Positions 37,894 to 46,480 of a stretch of DNA of 64,000 bases are shown here, piece after piece (positions within the stretch are counted from its first letter, which is position 1; every line of letters starts with the position of its first letter). Source of the DNA: Pseudomonadota bacterium (GTDB taxonomy: Bacteria > Pseudomonadota > Gammaproteobacteria > Steroidobacterales > Steroidobacteraceae); NCBI GenBank assembly GCA_023417315.1, contig JAEZFW010000001.1, positions 1 through 64,000 of the forward strand, written 5' to 3'. Both the position numbers and the translations under genes were made by a program. The notes beneath the pieces are model-generated. The model was not told the origin of the DNA and searched no databases. It saw nothing but the letters and a program-made list of their open reading frames with translations.

Positions 37894-38253
37894 GCTCGGA
37901 CCTTTGCTTTGTATCCCGCTGGTCGGCGGATCATACCGATCACTCCAGCGCATGACAGGACGTGTGTAGTCGCTTTCCTGGACGCGGCCGGCCTCTATAC
38001 CGCAGAACTGCAAGCTCAGTGCGCGAGGGCTTATGTGTCGATACCCTTATCCGTATCGAGCGAAACCCATCTGCGAATTTTGGTCAGGGCAGATTGGTCA
38101 GGCCTTTCATCTGCGGACGAATTGGGCAATGCTTCGGCAAGTGTTCGCACCTCGCGTAGCTGAAGCCGCGCGCGGGCGGGCTATTCAACTGATCACGGGG
38201 GTTCAGGGCGCGCATTCCAGCGGAATGTCCCCTTTAAGCATACGAGTGTCAGC
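37894..38253. other. Divergent promoter region, GH43 / oxidoreductase
   Basis: 360 bases between divergent genes with no credible reading frame. It contains one clean palindrome (38039-38058) and a small CATTCC/GGAATG hairpin at 38215-38229 close to the oxidoreductase start. Probably the regulatory region for both sugar-use units. Confidence 0.45.
38039..38058. promoter_or_regulatory. Operator-like palindrome
   Basis: CGATAC-N8-GTATCG, a perfect 6-bp inverted repeat in the divergent control region of GH43 and the oxidoreductase pair. No regulator gene is adjacent. Confidence 0.4.
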
Positions 38254-39657
38254 ATGAAGAAATCGTCGAAGCTCTCTTCCATCACGCGCCGTGACTTTGG
38301 CAAAGCCGTTGCGGCCACGACGACCGCCTTAGCGGCTCCGCTGATCGTGCCCTCGAGCGTGTTCGGCGCAAACGCGCCGAGCAATCGGCTGCGCGTCGGT
38401 CAGATCGGATGCGGGCGCATCGCGCGCGGCCATGACATGCCGGGTACCTTCAAGGCCGGTGGGGTCGACTACGTCGCGATGTGCGACGTGGACAGCAAGC
38501 GTGCGCGCGAAGGCAAGGAGCTCGCTGAGAAGTTCTATCGCGACGCCGGTGGGTCGGCGCCCGAGATTGCGGTGTATCAAGACTACCAGGAGCTCGTCGA
38601 GCGCAAGGATATCGACGCAGTCGTGATCAGCACGCCGGATCATTCGCACGCCGAGCTCGCGCTCGCCTCCGTGTTGAACGGCAAGGACGTGTATTTGCAG
38701 AAACCGTTCACCATGACGCACAGCGAAGGCGTCCTGCTGCGCGATGCAGTCGCACGAACCCGTCGCATCCTGCAGGTCGGCAGTCAGCAGCGCTCCGGGA
38801 CACAATTCCGCCGTGCGTGCGAGCTCGTCCGCTCCGGCCGCATTGGCCGCGTCCGGCGCGTGGAAATCGGATTGCCGATCGACCCCACGAAGCCCGACGA
38901 TCCGGTGCAACCGATTCCCGCGAATCTCGACTACGACAAGTGGCTCGGACCTACGCCGTTCGCCTACTACACCGAGCAACGCGTTCATCCGCAGAATGGG
39001 TATGAAGAGCGTCCGGGCTGGTTGCGCAACGAAGCGTATTGCTTAGGGATGATTACCGGTTGGGGCTCGCATCACTACGACACGATGCATTGGGCGCTGA
39101 ATACCGAGCTCACGGGACCCAAGCGCGTCGAAGGTCGCGGCGAATTTCCCACGAACAGCATCTGGAACGTGCACGGAGCGTATGAGGTCGAGCTCGTGTA
39201 TCCGGACGACATCATCGTCAGCGTCTCCGACAAACATCCGAACGGACTGAAGTTCTTCGGCGAAGACGGTTGGATCTGGGTCACGCGCGAAGGCACGACG
39301 ACCGCAAGCGATCCGACGAGCCCGGATGCGAAGAAGCTCCCGCCGCTCGATGCGAGCGATCCGAAGATCCTCGACGAGGCGGGCGTTAAAGTGCAGCTCA
39401 CGCGCAGCGCGGAGCATCACGCGAACTGGGTGGAAGCCGTGCGTGCACGCAAGCAGCCCATCGCGCCTGCAAACGTCGGACATTTCAGCAACACTGCGTG
39501 CATCGTGAGCTGGATCGCGATGAAGCTCGCTCGTCCGCTCACGTGGGATGCGAAGGCCGAGCGGTTCGTGAATGACGATGAAGCAAACTCGATGCTGAGC
39601 CGCCCGGAACGCGGTCCGTACGGCGCGCACAACTTGATGAAGGCTTATAGATCATGA
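38254..39657 (+). CDS. Gfo/Idh/MocA oxidoreductase with Tat signal
   Basis: 467 residues. A twin-arginine signal (TRRDFGKAVAATTTALAAP) sends the folded protein to the periplasm. The nucleotide-binding fold starts LRVGQIGCGRIARGHDMPG, and the conserved EKP lysine motif appears as YLQKPFTMTHSEG. The C-terminal part matches the GFO_IDH_MocA family used on sugars. Its stop overlaps the start of the next oxidoreductase (ATGA), so the two are made together. Confidence 0.93.
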   Translation: MKKSSKLSSITRRDFGKAVAATTTALAAPLIVPSSVFGANAPSNRLRVGQIGCGRIARGHDMPGTFKAGGVDYVAMCDVDSKRAREGKELAEKFYRDAGGSAPEIAVYQDYQELVERKDIDAVVISTPDHSHAELALASVLNGKDVYLQKPFTMTHSEGVLLRDAVARTRRILQVGSQQRSGTQFRRACELVRSGRIGRVRRVEIGLPIDPTKPDDPVQPIPANLDYDKWLGPTPFAYYTEQRVHPQNGYEERPGWLRNEAYCLGMITGWGSHHYDTMHWALNTELTGPKRVEGRGEFPTNSIWNVHGAYEVELVYPDDIIVSVSDKHPNGLKFFGEDGWIWVTREGTTTASDPTSPDAKKLPPLDASDPKILDEAGVKVQLTRSAEHHANWVEAVRARKQPIAPANVGHFSNTACIVSWIAMKLARPLTWDAKAERFVNDDEANSMLSRPERGPYGAHNLMKAYRS

Positions 39658-41039
39658 AGCGACTCGGCCGATGGACGGCGCTTGCCGCCGTCGCCGCCGT
39701 CGTGGCCACCGGAACGAACGCCGCCGAAAATGCCCGCCGATTCCAGCTCATGACGCTGGATCCCGGCCACTTCCACGCGGCGCTCGTGCAGAAGTTCATG
39801 TATGGGGATGTCGATCCGCTCGTGCATGTCTATGCGCCTCCCGGTGATGACGTCGCATTGCACTTGAAGCGCATCGAAGGCTTCAATTCGCGCACACAAG
39901 ATCCCACGAGCTGGCAAACGAAGACGTATACGGGCTCGGATTTCCTCGAGAAGATGCTCGCGGAGAAGCCCGGCAACATCGTCGTGCTCGCAGGCAACAA
40001 CGCACGCAAGACCGACTACATCTTGGAATCGGTGCAAGCGGGCTTGAATGTGCTTGCAGACAAGCCCATGGCGATCACGCCCGCGGACTACGAGAAGCTC
40101 GAGCAAGCCTTTGCGACTGCGAAGGCGAAGGGTGTTCTGCTCTACGACATCATGACTGAGCGCTTCGAGATCACCTCGATCTTGCAGCGCGAGCTGTCGC
40201 AGAATCGCGAGCTCTTCGGCGAGCTCACACGTGGTTCTGCGAAAGAACCGGCGATCGTAAAAGAGAGCGTCCATCACTTCGCGAAAGAAGTAGCCGGCTC
40301 GCCGCTCATTCGCCCGCAATGGTTCTTCGACGTGCGTCAGGAAGGAGAAGGCATCGTAGATGTCACGACGCATCTCGTCGACCTCGTACAGTGGCAAGCA
40401 TTTCCCGAACAGACGCTGAGTCCGAGCGATGCAAAGGTCCTGAGCGCACGCCGCTGGAGCACGCCCATGACACCTGCGCAGTTCAAGCAAGTCACCGGCG
40501 CATCCTCCTTTCCGGACTATCTGCAGCGCGACGTTCGCGACGGCAAGCTCGAGGTGTTCTCGAACGGCGAGTTCACGTATCGATTGCGCGACGTGCATGC
40601 ACGCATCGCCGTGATCTGGAATTTCGAAGCACCGCCCGGCACGGGCGACACGCACTTCTCGACGATGCGCGGCTCGAAAGCGGCCTTGACGATCCGCCAA
40701 GGCGCGCCCGAGAAGTATCGCCCGGTGCTGTACATCCAGAAGGCCGCGAACGTCGAAACGGCAGCTCATGAGAGGGCCGTGAAGAGCGCGATCGCGTCGC
40801 TCCAGAAAGAGTACCCCGGCGTCGGCGTGCGTCGCGCGACGCAAGGCGAAAAGGCCGATTGGGTCGTCACCGTGCCGGAGCGTTATAGCGTCGGCCACGA
40901 AGCGCACTTCGCTCAAGTCACAGAGAACTTCCTGGGCTACTTGCGCGAGAAGAACATGCCCGCGTGGGAAGTGCCGAACATGCTCACGAAGTACGCAACG
41001 ATCATGCAGGCGTACGAGATGAGTCGTAAGGGCGAGTGA
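39654..41039 (+). CDS. Exported putative oxidoreductase, Gfo/Idh-like
   Basis: 461 residues with a Sec-type signal (AAVAAVVATGTNAAE). The Rossmann half begins FQLMTLDPGHFHAALVQKFM, with LADKPMAITPADYEKLEQAF as the cofactor/lysine motif. The rest (TERFEITSILQRELSQNRELFGEL and PQWFFDVRQEGEGIVDVTTHLVDLVQW) matches the C-terminal domain family of putative oxidoreductases found beside Tat-exported Gfo/Idh proteins. Overlap by 4 bases with the upstream gene suggests a heteromeric or sequential pair acting on the same sugar derivative. Confidence 0.88.
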   Translation: MKRLGRWTALAAVAAVVATGTNAAENARRFQLMTLDPGHFHAALVQKFMYGDVDPLVHVYAPPGDDVALHLKRIEGFNSRTQDPTSWQTKTYTGSDFLEKMLAEKPGNIVVLAGNNARKTDYILESVQAGLNVLADKPMAITPADYEKLEQAFATAKAKGVLLYDIMTERFEITSILQRELSQNRELFGELTRGSAKEPAIVKESVHHFAKEVAGSPLIRPQWFFDVRQEGEGIVDVTTHLVDLVQWQAFPEQTLSPSDAKVLSARRWSTPMTPAQFKQVTGASSFPDYLQRDVRDGKLEVFSNGEFTYRLRDVHARIAVIWNFEAPPGTGDTHFSTMRGSKAALTIRQGAPEKYRPVLYIQKAANVETAAHERAVKSAIASLQKEYPGVGVRRATQGEKADWVVTVPERYSVGHEAHFAQVTENFLGYLREKNMPAWEVPNMLTKYATIMQAYEMSRKGE

Positions 41040-41056
41040 GCTTTAAGAGTTTCAAG

Positions 41057-41196
41057 TAACCACAAAGAACACAAAGAGCACAAAAGAAGGATCGAGAAGT
41101 CGAGGGCAGCCCTTGGGTGGCGCATTAGAACGTTGTCTAACCTCAGGTCGAGTCCGTGTTGTGTCCTTTGTGTCCTTTGTGTTCTTTGTGGTTACT
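41057..41196. repeat. Intergenic inverted repeat, CACAAAGAA arms
   Basis: Left arm GTAACCACAAAGAACACAAA then GAGCACAAA; right arm TTGTGTCCTTTGTGTCCTTT then GTGTTCTTTGTGGTTAC. About 70 bases lie between. The word CACAAAG is a repeat element met in many bacterial genomes. Confidence 0.85.
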
Positions 41197-41225
41197 CTAT
41201 CTGCCGTCTGTGCCGGAGCACCGTG

Positions 41226-41654
41226 ATGATCAAACGTCGAGACATCGTATCTGCCGCCGTCGGCATCGTTGCAGCGCTGAGCGTCGTCGCGATTGCGCAA
41301 TCGGACACCAAGATCATGCGTTCCGCCGTGTTCGATTGGAATGAAATGCCCGTCAAGCATGAAGAAGTGCGCACCGTACGCCAGTTCTTCCAAGCACCGA
41401 CCGCGACGCTCGCGGAGCTCGAGTTGCACGTCACGACCTTGAAGCCAGGCGACACCTCGCACGCACCACATAAGCACGTTAACGAAGAGCTCGTGATCAT
41501 CAAGGAAGGCACGGTGGAAGCCTTCAACAACGGCAAGACCGTTCGCGTCGGCCCGGGCTCGGTGATCTTCAACGCATCGAACGAGCTGCACGGAATCCGC
41601 AACGTCGGCGACGGCCCGGCGACGTACCACGTGATCAATTGGAAGGAGAAATAG
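41226..41654 (+). CDS. Exported cupin-domain protein
   Basis: 142 residues with a signal peptide (VGIVAALSVVAIAQSD). The cupin motifs are THAPHKHVNEELVIIKEGTVE-like (SHAPHKHVNEELVIIKEG, giving the His-x-His and Glu ligands) and FNASNELHGIRNVGDGPATY with the last His. It lies downstream of the oxidoreductase pair and may be a sugar-modifying or sensing partner in the periplasm. Confidence 0.85.
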   Translation: MIKRRDIVSAAVGIVAALSVVAIAQSDTKIMRSAVFDWNEMPVKHEEVRTVRQFFQAPTATLAELELHVTTLKPGDTSHAPHKHVNEELVIIKEGTVEAFNNGKTVRVGPGSVIFNASNELHGIRNVGDGPATYHVINWKEK

Positions 41655-41660
41655 GTCGAA

Positions 41661-41970
41661 GATGGATCCTCGCGTGCGCAAGGACGACGCCAAGGTTGAT
41701 GGTGTAGGTCGGAATTTATTCCGACCCTCTCTATGTCGGATTGAAATCCGACCTACAGAATGGATCCTTGCGTCAGCAAGCATGACGCCAAGCGGCGATG
41801 GTGTAGGTCGGAATTCATTCCGACCAAACAAACCGTCGGATTGAAATCCGACCTACAGAGTGGATCCTTGCGTCCGCAAGGATGACGATCTGAAACGCGA
41901 TTGTGTGTCGCGCTTACGAATCGCCCTCCTGCTCCCTCGTCACCCTCGCGAAGGCGAGGGCCCATCAGAA
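41661..41970. repeat. Cluster of REP-like palindromes, partly duplicated
   Basis: The 357-base gap holds no gene. It has a GATCCTCGCGTGCGCAAGGA hairpin (41661-41690), then two tandem copies of a composite unit: GTAGGTCGGAATTTATTCCG / CGGATTGAAATCCGACCTAC plus GGATCCTTGCGTCAGCAAG (41700-41785 and 41801-41886), then TCACCCTCGCGAAGGCGAGG (41939-41969). The second unit differs from the first by few bases, so it duplicated recently. Confidence 0.8.
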
Positions 41971-42011
41971 ATAACGACGCGAGACGAAGGAAGAATGGCG
42001 CCTGTGCCCAC

Positions 42012-43007
42012 CTACTTCTTCTCGTGATGCCCACCGAACTGCTTACGCATCGCTGACAGCAATCGATTCGCATACGAGTCTTCGTCTCGCGAGCTGAAGC
42101 GAGCGAAGAGCGCCGTCGACAGCGACGGCATCGGGACGCTCAGATCCACCGCTGCTTTCAACGCCCAGCGGCCTTCTCCAGAATCGGACACATGACCGGA
42201 GAACCCGTCCAACTTCGAATCGTCCTTCAGCGCCGCCGCGGTGAGATCCAATAGCCACGAGCGAATCACACTGCCGTTCCGCCACAGATCCGCAATCGCA
42301 GCGACATCGAAGTCGTATTGATAGACCTCCGGCTCCGCGAGCGGCGAGGTCTCCGCATCCTTCGCGCGATGCTCTTTGCCGCGGCCTGCGTGCTTGAGCA
42401 GATTGAACCCTTCCGCATACGCCGCCATGACCGAGTACTCGATCGCGTTGTGAACCATCTTCACGAAATGGCCTGCGCCTGGATCGCCGCAATACAGCCA
42501 TCCCTTGGTACGATTCTCATCATCGGCGCGAGCAGCAGCGATGGGCATCGGGGCAAGCGCTTCGAAGATGGGCTGCAACCGAGTCGCTGCCCCACGATCG
42601 CCACCGACCATCAGGCAATAGCCGCGCTCGAGTCCCCACACGCCGCCGCTCGTGCCGACATCGAGAAAATGCACGCCGCGTTGCGCGAACGCACGAGCGC
42701 GTGCGATCGCGAGTCGGTAATCGGAATTGCCTCCATCGATGACGACGTCATCCTTCGAGAGCAACTGGCCCAACGTTTCGAGAACGTTCTCGACAACGGC
42801 TGCCGGCACCATCAACCACACGGCACGCGGCGCGGGTAATGCGGCGACGAGCGCTTCGAGCGTATAGGCCGGCTTCGTCCCTTCGCTCGCGAGCTCATCC
42901 ACCGAGACTTTGCTCGCATCGAACGCGACGACTTCGTGTCCAGCCTGCATGAGACGACGCGACATGTTCGCGCCCATGCGACCCAATCCGATCATGCCGA
43001 TCTGCAT
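42012..43007 (-). CDS. gnd: 6-phosphogluconate dehydrogenase, decarboxylating (short form)
   Basis: 331 residues of the YqeC/GndA-type short enzyme. MQIGMIGLGRMGANMSRRLMQAGH is the NAD(P) fold, FLDVGTSGGVWGLERGYCLMVGGD the substrate-binding signature and HFVKMVHNAIEYSVMAAYAEG contains the catalytic lysine. It oxidises 6-phosphogluconate to ribulose 5-phosphate. The ATG at 43007 matches the family N-terminus; a second in-frame ATG two codons upstream is possible. It connects glucose released by the GH enzymes to the pentose pathway. Confidence 0.94.
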   Translation of the reverse strand: MQIGMIGLGRMGANMSRRLMQAGHEVVAFDASKVSVDELASEGTKPAYTLEALVAALPAPRAVWLMVPAAVVENVLETLGQLLSKDDVVIDGGNSDYRLAIARARAFAQRGVHFLDVGTSGGVWGLERGYCLMVGGDRGAATRLQPIFEALAPMPIAAARADDENRTKGWLYCGDPGAGHFVKMVHNAIEYSVMAAYAEGFNLLKHAGRGKEHRAKDAETSPLAEPEVYQYDFDVAAIADLWRNGSVIRSWLLDLTAAALKDDSKLDGFSGHVSDSGEGRWALKAAVDLSVPMPSLSTALFARFSSRDEDSYANRLLSAMRKQFGGHHEKK

Positions 43008-43026
43008 TGTCATGTATCCCGAGGGG

Positions 43027-43204
43027 AGTGATAGAAGTGATGTAGGTGATGAACGTGACGTAGGCCAGAGTAGCCTGAGGGCGACCATTCTCGCAGACGT
43101 CTCTGGAAGTGGCGACCCCAGCGGTGCGGGCATACATCCGCGGCGCAGGACGCACGTCTGCCTTACTTACATCACCTCCATCACTTACATCACCTCGATC
43201 ACTC
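43027..43204. repeat. Intergenic inverted repeat, AGTGATGTA arms
   Basis: Left arm GTGATAGAAGTGATGTAGGT then GATGAACGTGACGTAGG; right arm CTTACATCACCTCCATCACT then TACATCACCTCGATCAC. It separates the gnd-type gene from the LysR gene and matches the unit at 26535-26775. Confidence 0.75.
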
Positions 43205-43215
43205 GCCGCATACCG

Positions 43216-44139
43216 CTACGCGGCGTGCGCGACGCCCTCTCGGATGATCTCCGCCAAGCGCAACGTTCCCGGCCCCGCAGCATCGCGGTCAGGAAAGATC
43301 AGATAAATCTCCAAGATCCGCTTACTGCCGCCGCGCACCGACAGCGGCTTCAGGACACCGTCCTTGAGCTCGGCTCGAATCTTGTCCTCGGGAAACCATG
43401 CGAAGCCATATCCCCGACTCGCAGCTCCGATCGACGTCGCCATATTGCTGACGGTCCAACGCTGCTCTGCTTCGAGCGTCGCACTGCGCTTGTCGCGATT
43501 CGTCGCAGAGTCACGCACCACCAGATGACGATGGCTTCGCAGGTCGCGCGGGGTCAGCTCGCGACCGAGCTTGTGCAACGGATGACTGGGGTGTGCTACA
43601 GGCACGAAGCGCACCGTCGCCAGTCGCTCTCCGTTCATGCCCTGAGGAATTCGCGGCGAGATTGCGAGATCCACGGACCCATTGAGAATCGCCTCGCTGG
43701 TGCCCTCGAGCACCGTCTCGAACACTTCGATCCGCGTCTGCGGGCTCTCGGCACCAAAGCGGTCTAAACAATCGAGGAGAAGCCAAGTCGGAAACAGAAT
43801 CTCCACGGCGAGTGCAATCTCGGCCTCCCATCCCGCCGAGACTTTGCGCGCCGCGCGCTCGAGCCCGCCTGCATCCTCGAGAAGACTGCGTGCCCGGCGA
43901 TACAACATCTGCCCTGTCGGCGTGAGCACCGCCTTGCGGCCTTGAATCTCGAACGCGCGCACCTTCAACATCGATTGCAGCTTCTGCACCGCGTAGGTAA
44001 CCGAGGACTGGCTCTTGTTCAGGCGCTCGGCAGCCTGCGCGTAGCCGCCGTGATCGACGACTGCTACCAGGCAGCGCCACTGTTCCAAGGTGATCTTTGG
44101 GGCCGGATCGGCCTGGATTTCGCGTCGGCGCGTAGCCAT
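43216..44139 (-). CDS. LysR-family transcriptional regulator
   Basis: 307 residues. The N-terminal winged helix (LEQWRCLVAVVDHGGYAQAAERLNKSQSSVTYAVQKLQ) is followed by the periplasmic-binding-like effector domain (EIALAVEILFPTWLLLDCLDRF and DLAISPRIPQGMNGERLATVRFVPVAHPSHPLH). It is divergent from azoR over a 96-base AT-rich gap, the usual arrangement for an activator of an FMN-dependent NADH-azoreductase gene responding to quinones or electrophiles. Confidence 0.94.
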   Translation of the reverse strand: MATRRREIQADPAPKITLEQWRCLVAVVDHGGYAQAAERLNKSQSSVTYAVQKLQSMLKVRAFEIQGRKAVLTPTGQMLYRRARSLLEDAGGLERAARKVSAGWEAEIALAVEILFPTWLLLDCLDRFGAESPQTRIEVFETVLEGTSEAILNGSVDLAISPRIPQGMNGERLATVRFVPVAHPSHPLHKLGRELTPRDLRSHRHLVVRDSATNRDKRSATLEAEQRWTVSNMATSIGAASRGYGFAWFPEDKIRAELKDGVLKPLSVRGGSKRILEIYLIFPDRDAAGPGTLRLAEIIREGVAHAA

Positions 44140-44235
44140 ATATCGACTCTTTCGATTATTTAGAACGAGTTTTTATACTTTTTGATCGACTCGTTCAATG
44201 AAGAATGGCACCCACAAGATGACTTGGAGGTGCCT
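44140..44235. promoter_or_regulatory. Divergent LysR-azoR promoter region
   Basis: Noticeably AT-rich for this genome (GATTATTTAGAACGAG, TTTTTATACTTTTTGATC). It contains TATACT and must hold both promoters and the LysR binding site; I cannot place the operator with certainty. Confidence 0.4.
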
Positions 44236-44856
44236 ATGACGACGCTACTCAAGATTCAAGCCAGCCTGCTCGGGTCCCGGGGCCAGTCCTCGCAGCTCGC
44301 GGACCGTTTCATCGAGCGCTGGCTCGTCGATCACCCGCACGGCCGCGTGATCGCGCGTGATTTGAGCGTGAACCCGTTGCCGCATCTGACTGCTGCGCGC
44401 TTTCAAGCCCTCGTAACGAAGGCCGAAGATCGCACTCCTGCTCAGCAAGCGATCGCGAACGAATCCGACGCGCTGATCGCAGAGCTCAAGAGTGCCGATG
44501 TCATCGTCTTCGCAGTTCCGATGTACAACTTCAGCGTGCCTTCGACGTTGCGCGCCTACTTCGATCACATTGCGCGCTCGGGCATCACGTTCCGCTATAC
44601 CGAGAAAGGCGCGGAAGGATTGCTCAACGGGAAGAAGACCTATGTGTTTCTCTCGCGCGGTGGCGTCTATCCCGAGAGCGCCGATACGCAGCTGCCGTAC
44701 TTGAAGCAGTTCCTGGGCTTCATCGGCCTGACGGACATCGAGTTCGTACTGGCGCAGGGACTCGATATGGGGCCGGAGTCGCGTGAGCGAGGGCTCGCGG
44801 TCGCACGCGATCGAATCGTGCAGCTCACTTCAGCGGTGCAGAGAGCAGCGGCGTAG
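44236..44856 (+). CDS. azoR: FMN-dependent NADH-azoreductase
   Basis: 206 residues of the AzoR flavodoxin-like family: KIQASLLGSRGQSSQLADRF (phosphate-binding start), VIVFAVPMYNFSVPSTLRAYFDHIARSGITFRYTEKG (family signature) and FLSRGGVYPESADTQLPYLKQFLGFIGL. AzoR reduces quinones and azo compounds by two electrons. A GGAGG box is 6 bases before the ATG. Its 3' end abuts a truncated isochorismatase gene on the other strand. Confidence 0.95.
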   Translation: MTTLLKIQASLLGSRGQSSQLADRFIERWLVDHPHGRVIARDLSVNPLPHLTAARFQALVTKAEDRTPAQQAIANESDALIAELKSADVIVFAVPMYNFSVPSTLRAYFDHIARSGITFRYTEKGAEGLLNGKKTYVFLSRGGVYPESADTQLPYLKQFLGFIGLTDIEFVLAQGLDMGPESRERGLAVARDRIVQLTSAVQRAAA

Positions 44857-44868
44857 TGGACGTGACCG

Positions 44869-45213
44869 AATGACTCCGCAAATCACGAGCGTCCCGATCT
44901 GCCGCGCTCTCAACCACGCATCGAGCTCCGTGGCGATGAACGCGCTGTTCGTGTGCTTGGTAACGATCTTCTCGTTGGGCTGCGGCGCGACTTCAGGCTT
45001 GAACTCGAACCCGCTCTGCCCAGGACGATAAGTTGAGTTCGGCTCGAGCGAGGAGTGCTGTACGTGCACCACCGGCCAAGCTTGCTCGCGCCAGTGCGCG
45101 AGCAACTGGGCCATCCGTGATTCTGCGTCGGCATTATTGCGTCACCCCCAGCTCGGATCATCGATCGCCTTCTGCACATCGACGATCAATAGCGCCGCGG
45201 CATTCGTCGTCAT
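44869..45213 (-). pseudogene. Isochorismatase-family hydrolase, broken
   Basis: Starts MTTNAAALLIVDVQKAIDDPSWG, then an in-frame TGA where relatives continue GRRNN; the frame resumes RNNADAESRMAQLLAHWREQ, VVHVQHSSLEPNSTYRPGQS, KHTNSAFIATELDAWLRARQ and LVICGVI, then is cut off before the catalytic cysteine segment. So it has one nonsense codon and lost its C-terminal quarter, possibly when the azoR end was joined here. The ATG is 6 bases after the VOC gene stop, suggesting a former operon. Confidence 0.8.
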
Positions 45214-45219
45214 ACGTCG

Positions 45220-45534
45220 CTACTTTCGCGCCCGCGGCCAAATCGATGCGATCTCTGCCGCTTGCTGCTGCTGACTGAAGCGCTCCCAAACGATGCCGTT
45301 GCAATCTACGTTCGACGAGAACGCATCGGCCGCTTCATCTTCCCACCCAAGGTGCCGCAGCATTCCGGCCTGCCCAACTTCATCTTTTCGGATGGAGAAA
45401 TTGAGCGACTCCGTACGCCACAAAGCGTACTCATTGGGCACGATCACTTCCGGTGCGCAACCCAGCCGCCCTGAGTAGTCACGTACGCAGGCTTCGATAT
45501 CGGACACGGAAAGGGCGAGATGGAATTTGCGCAT
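45220..45534 (-). CDS. VOC (glyoxalase/bleomycin resistance-like) protein
   Basis: 104 residues: FHLALSVSDIEACVRDYSGRLGCAPEVIVPNEYALWRTESLNFSIRK and LRHLGWEDEAADAFSSNVDCNGIVWERFS. This resembles the ArsI-like/cadmium-inducible subgroup of vicinal oxygen chelate proteins, small metal-dependent enzymes. The metal ligands would be His in FHLALSV and Glu in VWERF. First gene before the isochorismatase pseudogene; the reaction is unknown. Confidence 0.75.
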   Translation of the reverse strand: MRKFHLALSVSDIEACVRDYSGRLGCAPEVIVPNEYALWRTESLNFSIRKDEVGQAGMLRHLGWEDEAADAFSSNVDCNGIVWERFSQQQQAAEIASIWPRARK

Positions 45535-45588
45535 TCTATGGATTGCTGGGTGACTGGGCACTGGGCTGCTGGCCAGAAGGTTCGATCG

Positions 45589-46059
45589 CTATTGATAGAT
45601 TCTACCCTCGTGCTTGAGCCAGCCTGCAACATGCTGTCGCTTGGGATCGTGGTGCGTCCAATGAATGATGCCGCCTCGCTCGTTCCACTCGTACTCGCCG
45701 AAGAACTCCACACGATCGCCTTGTCTCAGCGATTCGATACGAGGTGCGAGGTCGATGTTGTGCGCAATCAAGAGCGTATGACCTGAGGCGAGCTCGAGGA
45801 TGAAACGCTGATGACGACTGCCCTTGTGGTCATCGCTCAACGTCCGCAACACGATGCCCGCACCTTGAACTTGGACATCGCTCGCTCTGCCCGCGAACAA
45901 CTCCTCGATCGCGCTTCGCTCGACTCTGCGTCCTCCGTCCGCGCCAGCGGATTCGGTGGCGCTCGGATCGACATGGGGGACGGAAAGCTCGTTCGGGCGC
46001 TCGAAATACCAGAATGCACTTGCCGCAACCAGCAGGATGAGCGGAAGCCACCTTTTCAT
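45589..46059 (-). CDS. DUF3465 family exported protein
   Basis: 156 residues with one N-terminal membrane segment or uncleaved signal (WLPLILLVAASAFWYFE). The conserved part AGIVLRTLSDDHKGSRHQRFILELASGHTLLIAHNIDLAPRI and GDRVEFFGEYEWNERGGIIHWTHHDP matches DUF3465, an OB-fold-like family often annotated as a possible nucleic-acid-binding periplasmic protein. It starts 15 bases after the GFA gene, probably co-transcribed. Confidence 0.8.
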   Translation of the reverse strand: MKRWLPLILLVAASAFWYFERPNELSVPHVDPSATESAGADGGRRVERSAIEELFAGRASDVQVQGAGIVLRTLSDDHKGSRHQRFILELASGHTLLIAHNIDLAPRIESLRQGDRVEFFGEYEWNERGGIIHWTHHDPKRQHVAGWLKHEGRIYQ

Positions 46060-46074
46060 ATCACGCCGATGCAA

Positions 46075-46476
46075 TCACTCACCTGGCGGCAGCTCAGCGT
46101 ATTGCGGCAGATTATCGTGGATTTCGAACCAGTTCGCTTTCGAATCGACATAGATGTGGCTCTGTGGACCTTCCTTGAGCGGCGTGTCAACGGTTCCCAG
46201 GCGAACGCGCACGGCCTCGGGTATCCAGTCGCGACGGCTGATGATCGGAGAGCCGCAATGTGCGCAGAACACGCGGTGCACGCCCTTCACGCTGAAGCTC
46301 TTGAGCGCGTCTTGTCCCTGCAGAACGACGAAGTCCTTCGTCGCGACCGGCGCGCTCGAAGCGAACGCCGTGCCGGTCGCCTTGCGACAGCGTGAACAAT
46401 GGCAGAAAGAAGCTTCGCCGATCTCGCCGCGAATCTCGTACTTCACGGCACCGCACAGACAACTGCCTCGATACAT
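46075..46476 (-). CDS. GFA-family (glutathione-dependent formaldehyde-activating-like) protein
   Basis: 133 residues: CLCGAVKYEIRGEIGEASFCHCSRCRKATGTAF carries the CxC and CHCxxCRK zinc ligands, and VFCAHCGSPI the third pair. GFA proteins bind two zinc ions; most have no proven formaldehyde activity. A second GFA gene is at 51101. The start at 46476 begins MYRGSCLCG. Gap to the GNAT gene is 4 bases. Confidence 0.9.
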   Translation of the reverse strand: MYRGSCLCGAVKYEIRGEIGEASFCHCSRCRKATGTAFASSAPVATKDFVVLQGQDALKSFSVKGVHRVFCAHCGSPIISRRDWIPEAVRVRLGTVDTPLKEGPQSHIYVDSKANWFEIHDNLPQYAELPPGE

Positions 46477-46480
46477 GGCC

